From contig DUZS01000006.1 of NCBI GenBank assembly GCA_013349405.1, positions 46,038 through 110,037 on the forward strand: a stretch of DNA of 64,000 nucleotides, read 5' to 3'. The notes beneath the pieces are model-generated. The model ran no database searches. It saw only the letters and a list, made by a program, of their open reading frames with translations, and was not told where the DNA came from. The translations under genes were made by a program, and so were the position numbers. Each line of letters starts with the position of its first letter. The first letter of the stretch is position 1. Shown here one piece after another: positions 54,541 through 64,000 of this stretch. Source of the stretch: Desulfuromonadales bacterium (GTDB lineage: Bacteria > Desulfobacterota > Desulfuromonadia > Geobacterales > Pseudopelobacteraceae).

Positions 54541-56952
54541 ATGGCAGCTACCGGCAGGAGACGTCATGTAATACTACGCATCGTTTACCTGGTTGTTTTC
54601 TTGTCCGGGTTTGCGTCTCTGGGCTACGAGCTCTGCTGGATCAGGAAAGGTGCGCTTATGATCGGCGCCACTCCCCAGGCGCTCAGCATTGTTGTCGCCG
54701 TTTTCTTTGGTGGTCTGGCTGCGGGAGCCTGTCTGTCGGGGCAGCTTTCCCGGCGTGTCGGCACGCCCCTGCTCTGGTATGGAATCCTCGAGTGTGCCAT
54801 CGGGGTGATGGCGGCTGCCACGCCGGCACTGTTCGGCTTTGCTGGGGAAGTCTCAGCGCATGCCTGTCAGTGGGCGGGAAGCGGTCAGGTTCTGCAGCTC
54901 CTGGTGCGGTCAGCGCTGGTGGCCGCTGTTATCCTGCCGACATGCGTGCTGATCGGGGCAACCCTTCCGTTACTCTGCCAGTATACCATCTATACCAGGG
55001 GGGCAGATACGCGTGTTGCCGCCGGAATACTCTATGCCGTAAATACTATTGGTGCTTTTTCGGGCTGCATGCTCTGCGGACTTTGGCTTATCCCTCTCCT
55101 CGGTATCGACGCTGCCATTTGGCTCAACGCGTCAATCAGCTTCGCCGCAGGCGCGGTCGTTGTTCTCGTCTCAAGAACAATCCCGGTTGAGTGTCTCTCC
55201 GCTCACGCCTCACCGCTGTTTCGCTCCTCCGAAGAAAACAGTGGTAGTCTGGTAGATTCAAAACTCGCTGGCATTATCCTGTATACTCTTTTCTTTTGGG
55301 CTGGATTTGTGGCGTTAGGATACGAGTTGCTCTGGGTACGGTTCCTGTCACTCCTTATTCACAACACCGTGTACACCTGCATATTTTCCATTGGAGCAAT
55401 TCTCCTCGGCATTGCTGTCGGCGGCTTACTTGTCCTCATGATTAAAGAGCGGCCCGGACAGGATCTCCTCCTGTTTGGCGGAGCCAACATTTTCATAGGA
55501 TTCAGCGTCCTGCTGATTCTCCTCCAGCCGCCTGTCGCCTGGGAGTGGATCCGGAATTCACATTCCGTTTCGATGCAGGCTCTCCTCTGTATTGTCATCA
55601 TCCTGATACCCTCACTTGCGTCCGGCATATCGTTCCCTCTGGCATATCGAATGATTGCAACACGTTCGATCAACTCGGGCAGAGATTTCGGGGCTCTTAC
55701 GGCGGTCAGCACCGTCGGCGGCATTGCCGGATCGCTGCTGATTGGTTTTTATCTCCTCCCCGCAGCCGGTATGTATGCCACGCTTGTCATCCTCACCTGC
55801 ATCAGTCTGACCATCGGAACCTATGCTGTTTTTGTTTTTGCTGACCGGATTACCCTGCTGCGCAGGGGACTTTTTACGGGTGGAGTCGCCGGGGCGTGGG
55901 CTGTTATTCTGGTTATGGGCAACTCCGGTCTCCCGGGTGAATTCCTGGCAGGGAACCGGAGGGTCATTGAATATGCGGAAGGAATCTCTTCTTTTGTTGC
56001 GGTGATCAAGCAGGGCGGGATCAAAATCCTGGAAATCGACCGCATGTGGCAGGGGCAGGATCTGAAAGGGCATCAGATTCTTGCCGCCCACATCCCGATG
56101 ATTCTGCATCAGGGGCCGAAACGGGTGCTGGTGATCGGCATGGGGACAGGTCAGACGGCAAGCCGTTTTCTTATGTATGACATCGACCGTCTTGATTGTG
56201 TTGATATTGAAAAAACCTTGCCAGGTATTGTGCAGCGTCATTTTGATGCGGCCTGGCTCAGTGACCCGCGCACGCGTGTTGTGACAGATGATGGCCGGAA
56301 TTTTACTGCACATACAACATCGCTGTACGACATAATCTCAATAGAGGTAGGGCAGTCCTTCCGGCCGCAGGTAGCCTCTTTTTACACCGTGGATTTTTAC
56401 CGCGATGTTAAAAAGCGGCTGAATATCAACGGTCTCGCATGTCAGTTCGTGCCGGTCGGTTTTTTTACGGAAGAGCAGTTTCGCGGGGTTGTGCGCAGTT
56501 TTCTTGAGGTGTTTCCGCAGAGCACGCTCTGGTTCAATAAATACGCGGAGCTGATGCTGATCGGGAATGCGACGCAGCAGCCACGGTTATCGACGGCGCG
56601 TCTGGGGTTGCTGCAGAGCGACGCACAGCTGAACGCAGACCTTGAATACTCATTTGACGACATGTCGCTGCGTGTGATGAACAGGAAAGAGGTCTTTGCC
56701 GCAAATTTCCTCATGGGACCGGCAACGCTGGCAAAGCTTGCTGCCTCTGCGCCACTCTATGGCGACGACAAGCCGACCCTTGAATATCAAACGGCCCGCA
56801 CCAGCTATCTGCCGAGCCGTTTTCACCTGTTGCTCGAGCAAAACCTTGAGAGCCCGACAGCGATTTTTTCGCGAAAAATATCCCCGACGCTGGAGAGCGC
56901 GATTACAAAAATCCGGGAAGCGACAGTTCATGAGATGGTGGTGAAAAAATAG
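54541..56952 (+). CDS. Fused MFS-like transporter / spermidine synthase-like protein
   Basis: 803 residues. The first ~480 contain two repeated blocks of hydrophobic helices, each opening with a GFASLGYELCWIR or GFVALGYELLWVR motif. The last ~300 residues carry a spermidine-synthase-like Rossmann domain (LVIGMGTGQTAS, VVTDDGRNF, YDIISIEVGQSFRP). Such fusions are widespread but uncharacterised. The soluble domain could transfer an aminopropyl group or be non-catalytic. Zero gap to htpX, so probably cotranslated with it. Confidence 0.88.
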   Translation: MAATGRRRHVILRIVYLVVFLSGFASLGYELCWIRKGALMIGATPQALSIVVAVFFGGLAAGACLSGQLSRRVGTPLLWYGILECAIGVMAAATPALFGFAGEVSAHACQWAGSGQVLQLLVRSALVAAVILPTCVLIGATLPLLCQYTIYTRGADTRVAAGILYAVNTIGAFSGCMLCGLWLIPLLGIDAAIWLNASISFAAGAVVVLVSRTIPVECLSAHASPLFRSSEENSGSLVDSKLAGIILYTLFFWAGFVALGYELLWVRFLSLLIHNTVYTCIFSIGAILLGIAVGGLLVLMIKERPGQDLLLFGGANIFIGFSVLLILLQPPVAWEWIRNSHSVSMQALLCIVIILIPSLASGISFPLAYRMIATRSINSGRDFGALTAVSTVGGIAGSLLIGFYLLPAAGMYATLVILTCISLTIGTYAVFVFADRITLLRRGLFTGGVAGAWAVILVMGNSGLPGEFLAGNRRVIEYAEGISSFVAVIKQGGIKILEIDRMWQGQDLKGHQILAAHIPMILHQGPKRVLVIGMGTGQTASRFLMYDIDRLDCVDIEKTLPGIVQRHFDAAWLSDPRTRVVTDDGRNFTAHTTSLYDIISIEVGQSFRPQVASFYTVDFYRDVKKRLNINGLACQFVPVGFFTEEQFRGVVRSFLEVFPQSTLWFNKYAELMLIGNATQQPRLSTARLGLLQSDAQLNADLEYSFDDMSLRVMNRKEVFAANFLMGPATLAKLAASAPLYGDDKPTLEYQTARTSYLPSRFHLLLEQNLESPTAIFSRKISPTLESAITKIREATVHEMVVKK

Positions 56953-56974
56953 TGACCTGTCAGGGTCACCTATT
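56948..56974 (+). terminator. Hairpin overlapping the stop of the fused transporter gene
   Basis: GTGACC (56952-56957) pairs with GGTCAC (56964-56969), extended by AATA/TATT across a one-base bulge. No T run, so a weak terminator or processing site. Confidence 0.4.
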
Positions 56975-57236
56975 CTGCTACTGAACTTCATTCACCGCAA
57001 ACGGGAACAGCGTTTTTTACCCGCACGTCAGGCGCGTATTCTCTGGTCAACAGAGAGCGGTTTATGATCCGATGTGAAATCCTGTTCAAATTATTACGTT
57101 CGACTTTACAATGAGTTGGCTTCTGGTATCATAAACTGTTGGTAAGTTCCAAACAATTATGTTATTTGCAACTTGATGTTTGCACATTATGTCGGGCTCA
57201 TGATCAACTTTAGCGGCTGCAATTGGATTAAAACCT

Positions 57237-60200
57237 ATGCAATTTACATCCGTTACTCATAGAAAACCTATCTTCTCTTTCTTCTTACAACCATTTCGGC
57301 TCTTCTGCCTGATACTCCTGCTTGTTATCTGCTCCACTCCAGCCCATGCCGCCTATATCAAGCGCTACACGACAGTCGCCAACGGCGGCATGACCTATAC
57401 CGGCAATACCCTTGGATTGAGCAAGGGGGGCGGCTCCATACCGGGCACCAACGGCTCTATTGGTGCGTTCATTACTACTGACACGACCCTCAAAGCCGGA
57501 ACATTTCCAGCAGGCACGACCCTGGACTGGACCAAAAATTCCGCCTCCGCTCAACTCCGCCTGCCGGCCGGCAGTAAAGTGATCTACGCTGAACTTATCT
57601 GGGGCGGCAGTTACAAATACGGCGGTCAGGATGTCAGTTTGTCGCTGAACAATGCCGTCACCTTCTCAGGTCCGGGGGGCTCTGCCAGCGTCACTCCTAC
57701 ACCAACAACCGCAGCGGTGACCGGCTCGTCAACGTTCTATTACGTCCGCTCGGCCGATGTGACGATGATGGTTCAGGCAGGAGGTGCCGGGACGTACACG
57801 GTGGGGGGTGTTCCCGCCACGGTCGCCGCAACGGAGAATAACGCCAACGCGGCCGGCTGGACGCTGGCCGTAATCTATGGCAACCCCTCCCTGCCGGTCC
57901 GAAATATGACAATTTTTGTGGGGGCGGAGCTGACCAGTTCCCTCGTTTCCTCCAGTTCCTCGGTCAGCGGTTTCTGTACGCCGGGGGCCGGAACGATCAA
58001 TGCCCGTATGATGGTCTCGGCTATCGAAGGAGATTCTGCGATTGTCGGGGACCAGATGCGCTTTGGGCCGACAGCGGGAACACTCGCCGCTGTTTCCGGG
58101 CCTAACAACCCGGTCAGCAACTTCTTTGCGTCCCAGATCAATCAGGACAATGGCACGCTTGACACTGCCGGTACGTTCGGCACACTGAACAGCGGAACCG
58201 GCAAGCAGGGCAGTGGTGTGCGGACCGGCTGGGATATCACCAATGTGGACGTCTCAGCCAGAATGCAGGGCAACCAGAATTCGGCGTATGCCCAGGGAAC
58301 AACTTCCGGTGATACCTATACAATCACCACGGTTGGCCTTCAGGTCAATGTTGGCGCCCCGGTCTTTCCAACGGCCGTCCTCTCGGTTGACAAGTTGCAG
58401 ACCTATAGTGGCGACATACTGACGTACACGGCAATTTTAAACAACTCTGCGGGATCGGCTGATGCCCTGAACGTTACCTATACCGATCCATTGCCCGCCG
58501 GCACAACTTTTGTACCGGGCAGCTTCAAAGTCAACGGTGTGGCCCAATCAGGCGCCAATCCAGTCAATGGGGTCAACCTCGGGACGGTGGCCACCGGAGT
58601 GATGGTAACCGTATCATATCAGGTCCAGGTGACTTCCATTGCTCCTCCACCAGCGGTGGCGACTTTTCAGGGTCAGTCCTCCTGGACGTACCAGTACCAG
58701 AGTTGCGCGGGGGTTCCTCTCAACAACGGCACGAACACGACGAACGTGACTTCGACGGGGGCTGTCCGGCTTTTGCCGACACTGGCGGCCAGCCCGTCAG
58801 GTAAAGTTCTTCCCGGCGGAACCATTACCTACACGGTTTCCATCCCCAATTCAGGGACTGCCGACTCCAGTGGCACGACCCTCGCGAATCCGATGCCCAC
58901 CGGAGTCACCTATGTGACGGGCAGCACAACAATGAACGGTGTCAACATCGCGGATGTCGGTGGGGCGATGCCCTTTGCCGCTGCACGGCCGGTTAACAGT
59001 CCCGGCGGTACAGCCGGACAGATCAAGATCGGGGAGACGTCAACGATCTCATTTCGGGTGACTATCAACACAAACCCTCCACCGATCATTACCAATGTCG
59101 CCGTCATTGATCCGGACGGAAGCGGCCCCGCTCCGCCAATTATGGTGCCGCTTTCGAGCCAGCCGGTACAGGCGGATCTAGCGGTTTCCATTACTGACAA
59201 CCAGACGACTGCTGTGGCGGGGGCAGCAGTCAGTTATGCCGTCACAGTAACAAACAATGGACCGGATGGCATCATCAGCCTCAATCTGTCGATTCCTTTG
59301 CCGGCAACGATCCTCAATCCAGTGCTGACCCCCTCTTCCGGAAGTTACAACACAAGCACCGGGGAGTGGACAGGGTTGAACCTGACTTCCGGCGGCAGTG
59401 TCACCCTGACGATTACGGGGACAATCTCGCCCGCCGCGACAGGAACGCTGACCGTCCCGGCCACGGTGTCGCCGTCACCGGGTGTGCAGGATACCAATTC
59501 CGCCAACAACTTCGCCTCTGACACCGATACGCTGACCTACCAGGCAGATCTTGCCATAACGAACACAAACGGAAAAACCTCAGTCATGCCCGGTAGTGTC
59601 ATCACCTACACCATCACTGTGACGAACAACGGCCCGAGCCGGGTTGAGAGCCTGACGGTTATCGACACATTGCCGCCGTTGCTGCAGGGACCACTGTTTA
59701 CACCGGCACAGGGAGTCTACAACGAAGCGACAGGGCTCTGGACCGGCCTGAATCTGATGCCCGGCCAGAGTGTAATCTTGACGCTCAAAGGGACGACAGA
59801 TCCTGTCGTTTCGGGGCAGTTCATAAATACGGTGATCGTATCGCCGCCAACGGGAGTAACCGATCCGGTTGCCGGCAACAACACGGCAACTGATATCGAT
59901 ACGACCTCTCCGCAGATCACCCTCGCCAAGAGTATTGATCCGGCAACTGCTGCTCCGGGTGCCGAGGTCCTCTTTACGGTTTACTACCGGAATATCGGCG
60001 GCAGTTCCGCATCGAACCTTATCATCTCGGATTCAATTCCTCTTTTTACCACCTACGTGCCCGGCAGCCTGAGAATTGGCAATGCTGCTTCCACGTATGC
60101 TACGGCGACTGCCCTGAGCGATGGAGCTGACGGCGATGCCGGCCAGTATAGCGGTGGCGGCGTTATTTTTACAATCACGACGGTAGCAGGCGATGACGGT

Positions 60201-60257
60201 GTTGCCAATGCGGGGAGTGATGAGGGGAAGGTCTATTTCAAGGTAAAAATCAATTAA
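57237..60257 (+). CDS. Large exported DUF11-repeat protein
   Basis: 1006 residues. A signal peptide (cleaved after STPAHA) precedes an N-terminal ~370-residue domain (KRYTTVANGGMTYTGNTLG, ending near YAQGTTSGDTYTITTVGLQ) of the kind found ahead of DUF11 domains. About five DUF11 repeats follow, each with a pattern like GDILTYTAILNNS, VTYTDPLPAGTTFVPGS. No anchor motif or PEP-CTERM sorting tail at the C-terminus. Likely a secreted or surface structural/adhesive protein. The ribosome-binding site is poor. Confidence 0.85.
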   Translation: MQFTSVTHRKPIFSFFLQPFRLFCLILLLVICSTPAHAAYIKRYTTVANGGMTYTGNTLGLSKGGGSIPGTNGSIGAFITTDTTLKAGTFPAGTTLDWTKNSASAQLRLPAGSKVIYAELIWGGSYKYGGQDVSLSLNNAVTFSGPGGSASVTPTPTTAAVTGSSTFYYVRSADVTMMVQAGGAGTYTVGGVPATVAATENNANAAGWTLAVIYGNPSLPVRNMTIFVGAELTSSLVSSSSSVSGFCTPGAGTINARMMVSAIEGDSAIVGDQMRFGPTAGTLAAVSGPNNPVSNFFASQINQDNGTLDTAGTFGTLNSGTGKQGSGVRTGWDITNVDVSARMQGNQNSAYAQGTTSGDTYTITTVGLQVNVGAPVFPTAVLSVDKLQTYSGDILTYTAILNNSAGSADALNVTYTDPLPAGTTFVPGSFKVNGVAQSGANPVNGVNLGTVATGVMVTVSYQVQVTSIAPPPAVATFQGQSSWTYQYQSCAGVPLNNGTNTTNVTSTGAVRLLPTLAASPSGKVLPGGTITYTVSIPNSGTADSSGTTLANPMPTGVTYVTGSTTMNGVNIADVGGAMPFAAARPVNSPGGTAGQIKIGETSTISFRVTINTNPPPIITNVAVIDPDGSGPAPPIMVPLSSQPVQADLAVSITDNQTTAVAGAAVSYAVTVTNNGPDGIISLNLSIPLPATILNPVLTPSSGSYNTSTGEWTGLNLTSGGSVTLTITGTISPAATGTLTVPATVSPSPGVQDTNSANNFASDTDTLTYQADLAITNTNGKTSVMPGSVITYTITVTNNGPSRVESLTVIDTLPPLLQGPLFTPAQGVYNEATGLWTGLNLMPGQSVILTLKGTTDPVVSGQFINTVIVSPPTGVTDPVAGNNTATDIDTTSPQITLAKSIDPATAAPGAEVLFTVYYRNIGGSSASNLIISDSIPLFTTYVPGSLRIGNAASTYATATALSDGADGDAGQYSGGGVIFTITTVAGDDGVANAGSDEGKVYFKVKIN

Positions 60258-60307
60258 AACTATAGGGTGTATTGACAAAGGCATTCTTTATCACAGGGAG
60301 GTTAATT

Positions 60308-60829
60308 ATGGCGACTTACATCGGAGTGAGGAAGAGTTTGATATTATTGTGTTTCTTAACAGGAATAGTTTTTTTCGGCAGCGCGGACGCGCAGGCGCAG
60401 CAGGAGACAAAACTTGACCTGAAGACAACGGTTGAAAAGGAATTGAAGGTCAAAAAACAAGGGAAAACGGTGCTGGAAAAAGTACCCGCTGAAAATTCAT
60501 CACCGGGAGACCAGCTTGTTTACACCATCACCTATACGAATGCGGGCAAGGGGGCGGTGGTGGATGCGACCATCGTCAACCCGATTCCCCGGGGGGTCAC
60601 GGTAGACCCAATGGGCATTGAGGGCACGGATGCGAACGTGACCTGCAGCATCGACAGCGGTCGTTCATTCCATGCGCCGCCGGTCATGGTGAAGATTAAG
60701 AAACCGGATGGCTCCCTCGAAAGCAAACCGGCGCCACCGGAAAGTTACACCCATATACGCTGGATCATTAAAAAACCGCTGGCACCCGGCCAGACGGGTC
60801 AGGTCAATTTCAAGGCAACAGTTAAATAA
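60308..60829 (+). CDS. Small exported DUF11-domain protein
   Basis: 173 residues from ATG 60308, with GGGAGG upstream. A signal peptide (about 1-30, ending AQAQ) leads to a Lys-rich stretch and one DUF11-like domain (SSPGDQLVYTITYTNAGKG, DATIVNPIPRGVT). It lies between two large DUF11 genes on the same strand and probably belongs to one surface unit. Confidence 0.85.
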   Translation: MATYIGVRKSLILLCFLTGIVFFGSADAQAQQETKLDLKTTVEKELKVKKQGKTVLEKVPAENSSPGDQLVYTITYTNAGKGAVVDATIVNPIPRGVTVDPMGIEGTDANVTCSIDSGRSFHAPPVMVKIKKPDGSLESKPAPPESYTHIRWIIKKPLAPGQTGQVNFKATVK

Positions 60830-60874
60830 TACAGGGATCATACTCAGAAGTAATTTAAAACAGGAGGTAACATC

Positions 60875-61272
60875 ATGAAAAAGCTATGTGTATTCAGTGC
60901 GGTACTTTACACCTTGACAGTCGGTCTCGCCGCGTCGGCCGAGGCAGCGGGAACCCTGGCGGGAACGGCCATTTCCAACCAGGCCTACGCCGATTACAAG
61001 GACGCCAACGGCAACGCCATGACACGGGTCTTCTCCAACACGGTGACGGTGAGCGTCAGCCAGGTGGCCGGTATCAATGTCGACCCGGCGTCGATCTCAT
61101 CAACGGCAAAGAACGGCGATGTCATCTATTTCCACGTTCAATCGTTCAACACCGGCAACGCGAACGACTCCCAGACCTACACCTATGCAACTTCCGGCGC
61201 CTGGACGCCGACCTCGGTCCGGATGTTTCACGACGCCAACAACAACCACGTCTATGATTCAGGGGATGGCCC
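60875..61272 (+). pseudogene. 5' part of DUF11-type gene broken by ISL3 element
   Basis: AGGAGG precedes ATG 60875. A signal peptide (cleaved near AEAAG) leads to a beta-rich N-terminal region (GTAISNQAYADYKDANGN, VMFHDANNNHVYDSGDG-like). The native sequence ends at about DGPS; the frame then enters the insertion sequence and stops at 61315. The rest of the gene continues in the same direction from about 62568, so the intact protein was long. Confidence 0.8.
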
Positions 61273-62567
61273 CTCGCTATTGCAAGTGGGTAGCCTCTTG
61301 TTAATGAGTTGTTAAAAATGATACTTGTAGATCCATTATGAGAGACACCGAACTTTTTCAACTAGCACTTGGCTTGTCATCACCATGGCAAGTTTCATCA
61401 TCTGAATTCGACCTCGGACAAAAGCGTCTTGATATCAAGATCGACTTTCCCCGAGGTAGTGTGTTTTCCTGTCCTGAGTGCGATCAGGCCGACTTGAAAG
61501 CATACGACACCGTTGAGAAGACGTGGCGGCATTTGAACTTTTTTCAGCATGAAGCCTATCTGACAGCCAGAGTTCCCAGAGTAGATTGCCCACAGTGTGG
61601 AGTTCACCTGATTGCCCAGATTCCCTGGGCCCGACGTGACAGCGGATTTACTCTCTTGTTTGAGGCCATGATCATGACCTTGGTGAAATCCATGCCGGTT
61701 AAATCAGTTGCTTCGTTTGTTGGCGAGTATGACACCCGCATTTGGCGCATCCTCCATCATTACGTTGATCAAGGTCGGGAACAGGCCGACCACTCTAAGG
61801 TTACACATGTCGGTGTAGATGAAACATCCAGCAAGCGAGGTCACAATTATGTGAGCCTTTTTGTTGACCTTAAAGAAGCTCAAATCCTCTTTGCCACTGA
61901 AGGCAAGGACGCTTCAACGGTTAAACGTTTTCAGCAGGATCTGGTCGCCCATAAAGGAGATCCAGATTCAATCTCAGAATTCTGTAGCGACATGTCACCA
62001 GCGTTCATCAAAGGTGTCACAGATAGTTTTCCGAAAGCCCATCTGACCTTTGACAAGTTTCACATTATGAAAATCATCAATGAGGCTGTTGATGAAGTTC
62101 GCCGACAGGAACAGAAGGAACGCCCAGAACTGGCTAAAACCCGCTATATCTGGCTAAAGAACAAAAACAACTTGAAGAAGACACAAATTGAGACACTTGA
62201 AAAACTCCAGGTCAAAAAGCTCAATTTAAAAACCAGCCGTGCCTATCACATCCGGATGAACTTCCAGAATTTTTTCACCCAACCGATAGAGACAGCCGAA
62301 ACGTTTCTTAACAAATGGTATTTCTGGGCTACTCACAGCAGGCTGCAGCCAATTAAAGAAGCCGCCTATACAATCAAAAGGCACTGGAGCGGCGTGCTTC
62401 GTTGGTTTCACTCCAGAATCAATAACGGCATGCTGGAAGGCTTCAACAGCCTGGTGCAATCAGCTAAAGCCAGAGCAAGAGGATACCGTACCAATAGAAA
62501 TCTCATCGCCATGATTTATCTGATTGGCGGAAAACTTAAGTTTGGGTTACCCACGTAGAACAGCGAG
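61273..62567 (+). mobile_element. ISL3-family insertion sequence (about 1.3 kb)
   Basis: One transposase gene lies between imperfect terminal inverted repeats: left 61273-61295 (CTCGCT...GTGGGTAGCC) and right 62545-62567 (GGTTACCCAC...AGCGAG), 17 of 23 positions complementary by hand. The inner core GTGGGTA is the firmest part, so the true ends could be 61286 and 62554. I found no clear 8-bp target duplication. It interrupts a DUF11-type gene. Confidence 0.75.
61338..62558 (+). CDS. ISL3-family transposase
   Basis: 406 residues. N-terminal zinc-ribbon cysteines (CPECDQADLKAYD, CPQCGVHL), then a DDE core: D in THVGVDETSSKRGHNY, D in FCSDMSPAFIKG, and E in NGMLEGFNSLVQSAK. These are typical of ISL3 transposases. 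Complete, with no internal stop, so possibly active. The stop lies within the right terminal repeat. Confidence 0.93.
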   Translation: MRDTELFQLALGLSSPWQVSSSEFDLGQKRLDIKIDFPRGSVFSCPECDQADLKAYDTVEKTWRHLNFFQHEAYLTARVPRVDCPQCGVHLIAQIPWARRDSGFTLLFEAMIMTLVKSMPVKSVASFVGEYDTRIWRILHHYVDQGREQADHSKVTHVGVDETSSKRGHNYVSLFVDLKEAQILFATEGKDASTVKRFQQDLVAHKGDPDSISEFCSDMSPAFIKGVTDSFPKAHLTFDKFHIMKIINEAVDEVRRQEQKERPELAKTRYIWLKNKNNLKKTQIETLEKLQVKKLNLKTSRAYHIRMNFQNFFTQPIETAETFLNKWYFWATHSRLQPIKEAAYTIKRHWSGVLRWFHSRINNGMLEGFNSLVQSAKARARGYRTNRNLIAMIYLIGGKLKFGLPT

Positions 62568-64000
62568 CAGCCCAGGGGATTATCTGATTGCGGAAACAGC
62601 GCCCGGTTCCAAGACTTTCAAGTCGGTAAACAACACCGGTGCTTCGCTCCAGATTCTCCCGGATGACGACTACGATATTTTTATGGAGGTTACCGTTCCG
62701 GCTGTCGGCGTTGCCCCGAACAACAGCAGCAGTGTTATCACCGTTACAGCCAAGTCCGATTTTGACACCAGCAAAACATCGACCGGAACGTATACAACCA
62801 CGGTTCTTGCGGCAGCCATCTCGGCGGTGAAGGCCCATACATCTGCCGGAGCCTATAAACCGGGTGATCTGATTACCTACACGGTTACCCTTACCAACAG
62901 CGGCAGTGCCGCCGCAACAGCTGTTGTCTTTACGGATCCGCTCCCTGCGAATCTGACCTACGTACCGGGAACACTGAAGCTCAGCGTCAATGGTGCCGCT
63001 TTTGCGGCCAAAACCGATGCTGCGGACAATGATGGCGTCAAGTATGATGCCGGAACACGCTCGATCGTTGCCAGTGACGGGGCAACGATTCTGTCCATAG
63101 CCGGCGGGACCAGTTGGGCGGTTCAGTTTCAGACGACCCTCAATGCCGGCACCGCCTCGGGGAGTGCCGTCATTAACCAGGCTTCAGTCAATTACACATC
63201 CGGTACCAGTACCGTCACAATTCAGACCAACGGTGAAACCTTCCTTGTCACAGCTCTGGCCGGTATCGCTCTGAACTCAACGGCACCACCCAAATCGGGA
63301 AATCCGGGCGATCAGATCGTGTACCCGTTCAATGCAGTCAATAACGGCAATAATGCCGATACGATTGAACTCTCCGTCACCTCGACACAGGGGTGGGCCT
63401 GGAAAATATGGGTGGACGCAAACGGCGACGGCATTGCCGGTAACAGCGGTGATTACCTGATAACTGATACAAACGGCAACGGCAAGCTTGATAGCGGTGC
63501 CCTGGCGCAGAACGCTGCTGTCAGCCTGCTGGCAGTGGCTACGATTCCTGTGGGAGCTGCCAACGGTACGACGGATACGGTGACGATCAGTGGTGTGTCT
63601 GCCTTTGATCCTACCAAGACAGCGACGCAGCTCTTTACGACAACAGTCAAAGCGCCGGTCATGTCGGTGGTCAAGGGAGTTATGTCTGTTCAGGCGCCCG
63701 CAGGCGGCGCACTCTGTACCCCGACTAATCCGGCGAACGGCTCACCATGTACGATCGTTCCCGGTTCAGTTCTTACCTACATAGTGACCGCCACTAACTC
63801 AGGTTCCGGAAATGCCACCAATGTCGTATTCACTGATATAACCCCACAGTACACCAGCTTCAAGACGGGATCATTAAAATCCGGATCGTCACTTGCGACC
63901 CTTACTGCGCGAACGGATGCGACAGACGGAGACGGTGCGGAATACAACAGCGGCGCCAAGGCGGTAGTTGCTCCCGATGGTGGCACCCTGACTCTCGGCC
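62568..64000 (+). pseudogene. 3' part of the IS-broken DUF11-type gene (continues beyond window)
   Basis: An open frame in the phase of 62575 (GDYLIAETAPGSKTF...) runs to the right edge with no stop, at least 475 codons. It holds DUF11 repeats (PGDLITYTVTLTNSGSA at about 62860, PGSVLTYIVTATNSGSG at about 63760) and a non-repeat domain between (GDQIVYPFNAVNNGNNADTIEL). It lacks a start codon with a ribosome-binding site near the IS. It is the downstream half of the gene beginning at 60875. Confidence 0.8.

Noticed and set aside
1..64000. tRNA or rRNA genes
   Set aside because: No cloverleaf-like or rRNA-like sequence was recognised by eye; a dedicated search was not possible here.

Overview
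The window reads as chromosome of a Geobacter-like bacterium (Desulfuromonadota, Geobacterales). The family content supports this: an alternative heme-pathway radical SAM enzyme (AhbD-like), the LL-diaminopimelate aminotransferase lysine route (lysA-dapA-dapB-dapL), an exosortase-linked PrsK kinase, two HDOD proteins, a DUF4388 (PATAN) protein, UPF0182, and exported DUF11-repeat proteins. The species assignment is inference from gene content only.

Layout. 1-2.5 kb: the edge of an exopolysaccharide/PEP-CTERM locus (prsK, cut by the window edge, and a UDP-GlcNAc 4-epimerase). 2.8-11.4 kb: housekeeping genes (HDOD protein, ahbD, a PpiD-like chaperone, purC, a small SAP-like Cys protein, a LonH-type protease, an HD hydrolase). 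11.5-15.6 kb: a wrecked ligA. Its first ~155 codons and its BRCT end survive, but the middle is replaced by a divergent complete NAD+-dependent DNA ligase, a tyrosine-recombinase-like scrap, a ccdAB toxin-antitoxin pair and the 5' end of a caspase-like gene. 15.6-18.7 kb: HDOD, DUF1847 and cobyrinate a,c-diamide synthase. 18.7-26.7 kb: a type I restriction-modification operon in the unusual order hsdM, 50-aa ORF, Abi_2, hsdS, four-helix-bundle protein, hsdR. It is translationally coupled into cobB and peppered with a palindromic GTC/GAC repeat. 26.7-31.6 kb: tonB, a TIM-barrel protein, a two-subunit sodium/solute symporter, trmB and tag. 31.8-39.5 kb: a diguanylate cyclase, then the lysine operon with a GspE/PilB-type ATPase embedded in it. 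39.5-47 kb: DUF4388 protein, Big_2 lipoprotein, outer-membrane barrel, class A penicillin-binding protein, Cys-rich protein, ResB. 47-57 kb: a yybP-ykoY Mn2+ riboswitch driving terC and a CBS protein, a histidine kinase, PAP2 phosphatase, dgkA, UPF0182, htpX and a fused transporter/spermidine-synthase-like protein. 57.2-64 kb: exported DUF11-repeat proteins, the third broken by an ISL3-family insertion sequence and running off the window.

The most unusual parts are the ligase replacement scar, the expanded type I restriction operon with its palindromic repeats, and two 125-bp MITE-like elements with terminal inverted repeats (2515-2639 and 7752-7876). All starts were chosen by hand from ribosome-binding sites and family N-termini. 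No database search was run.
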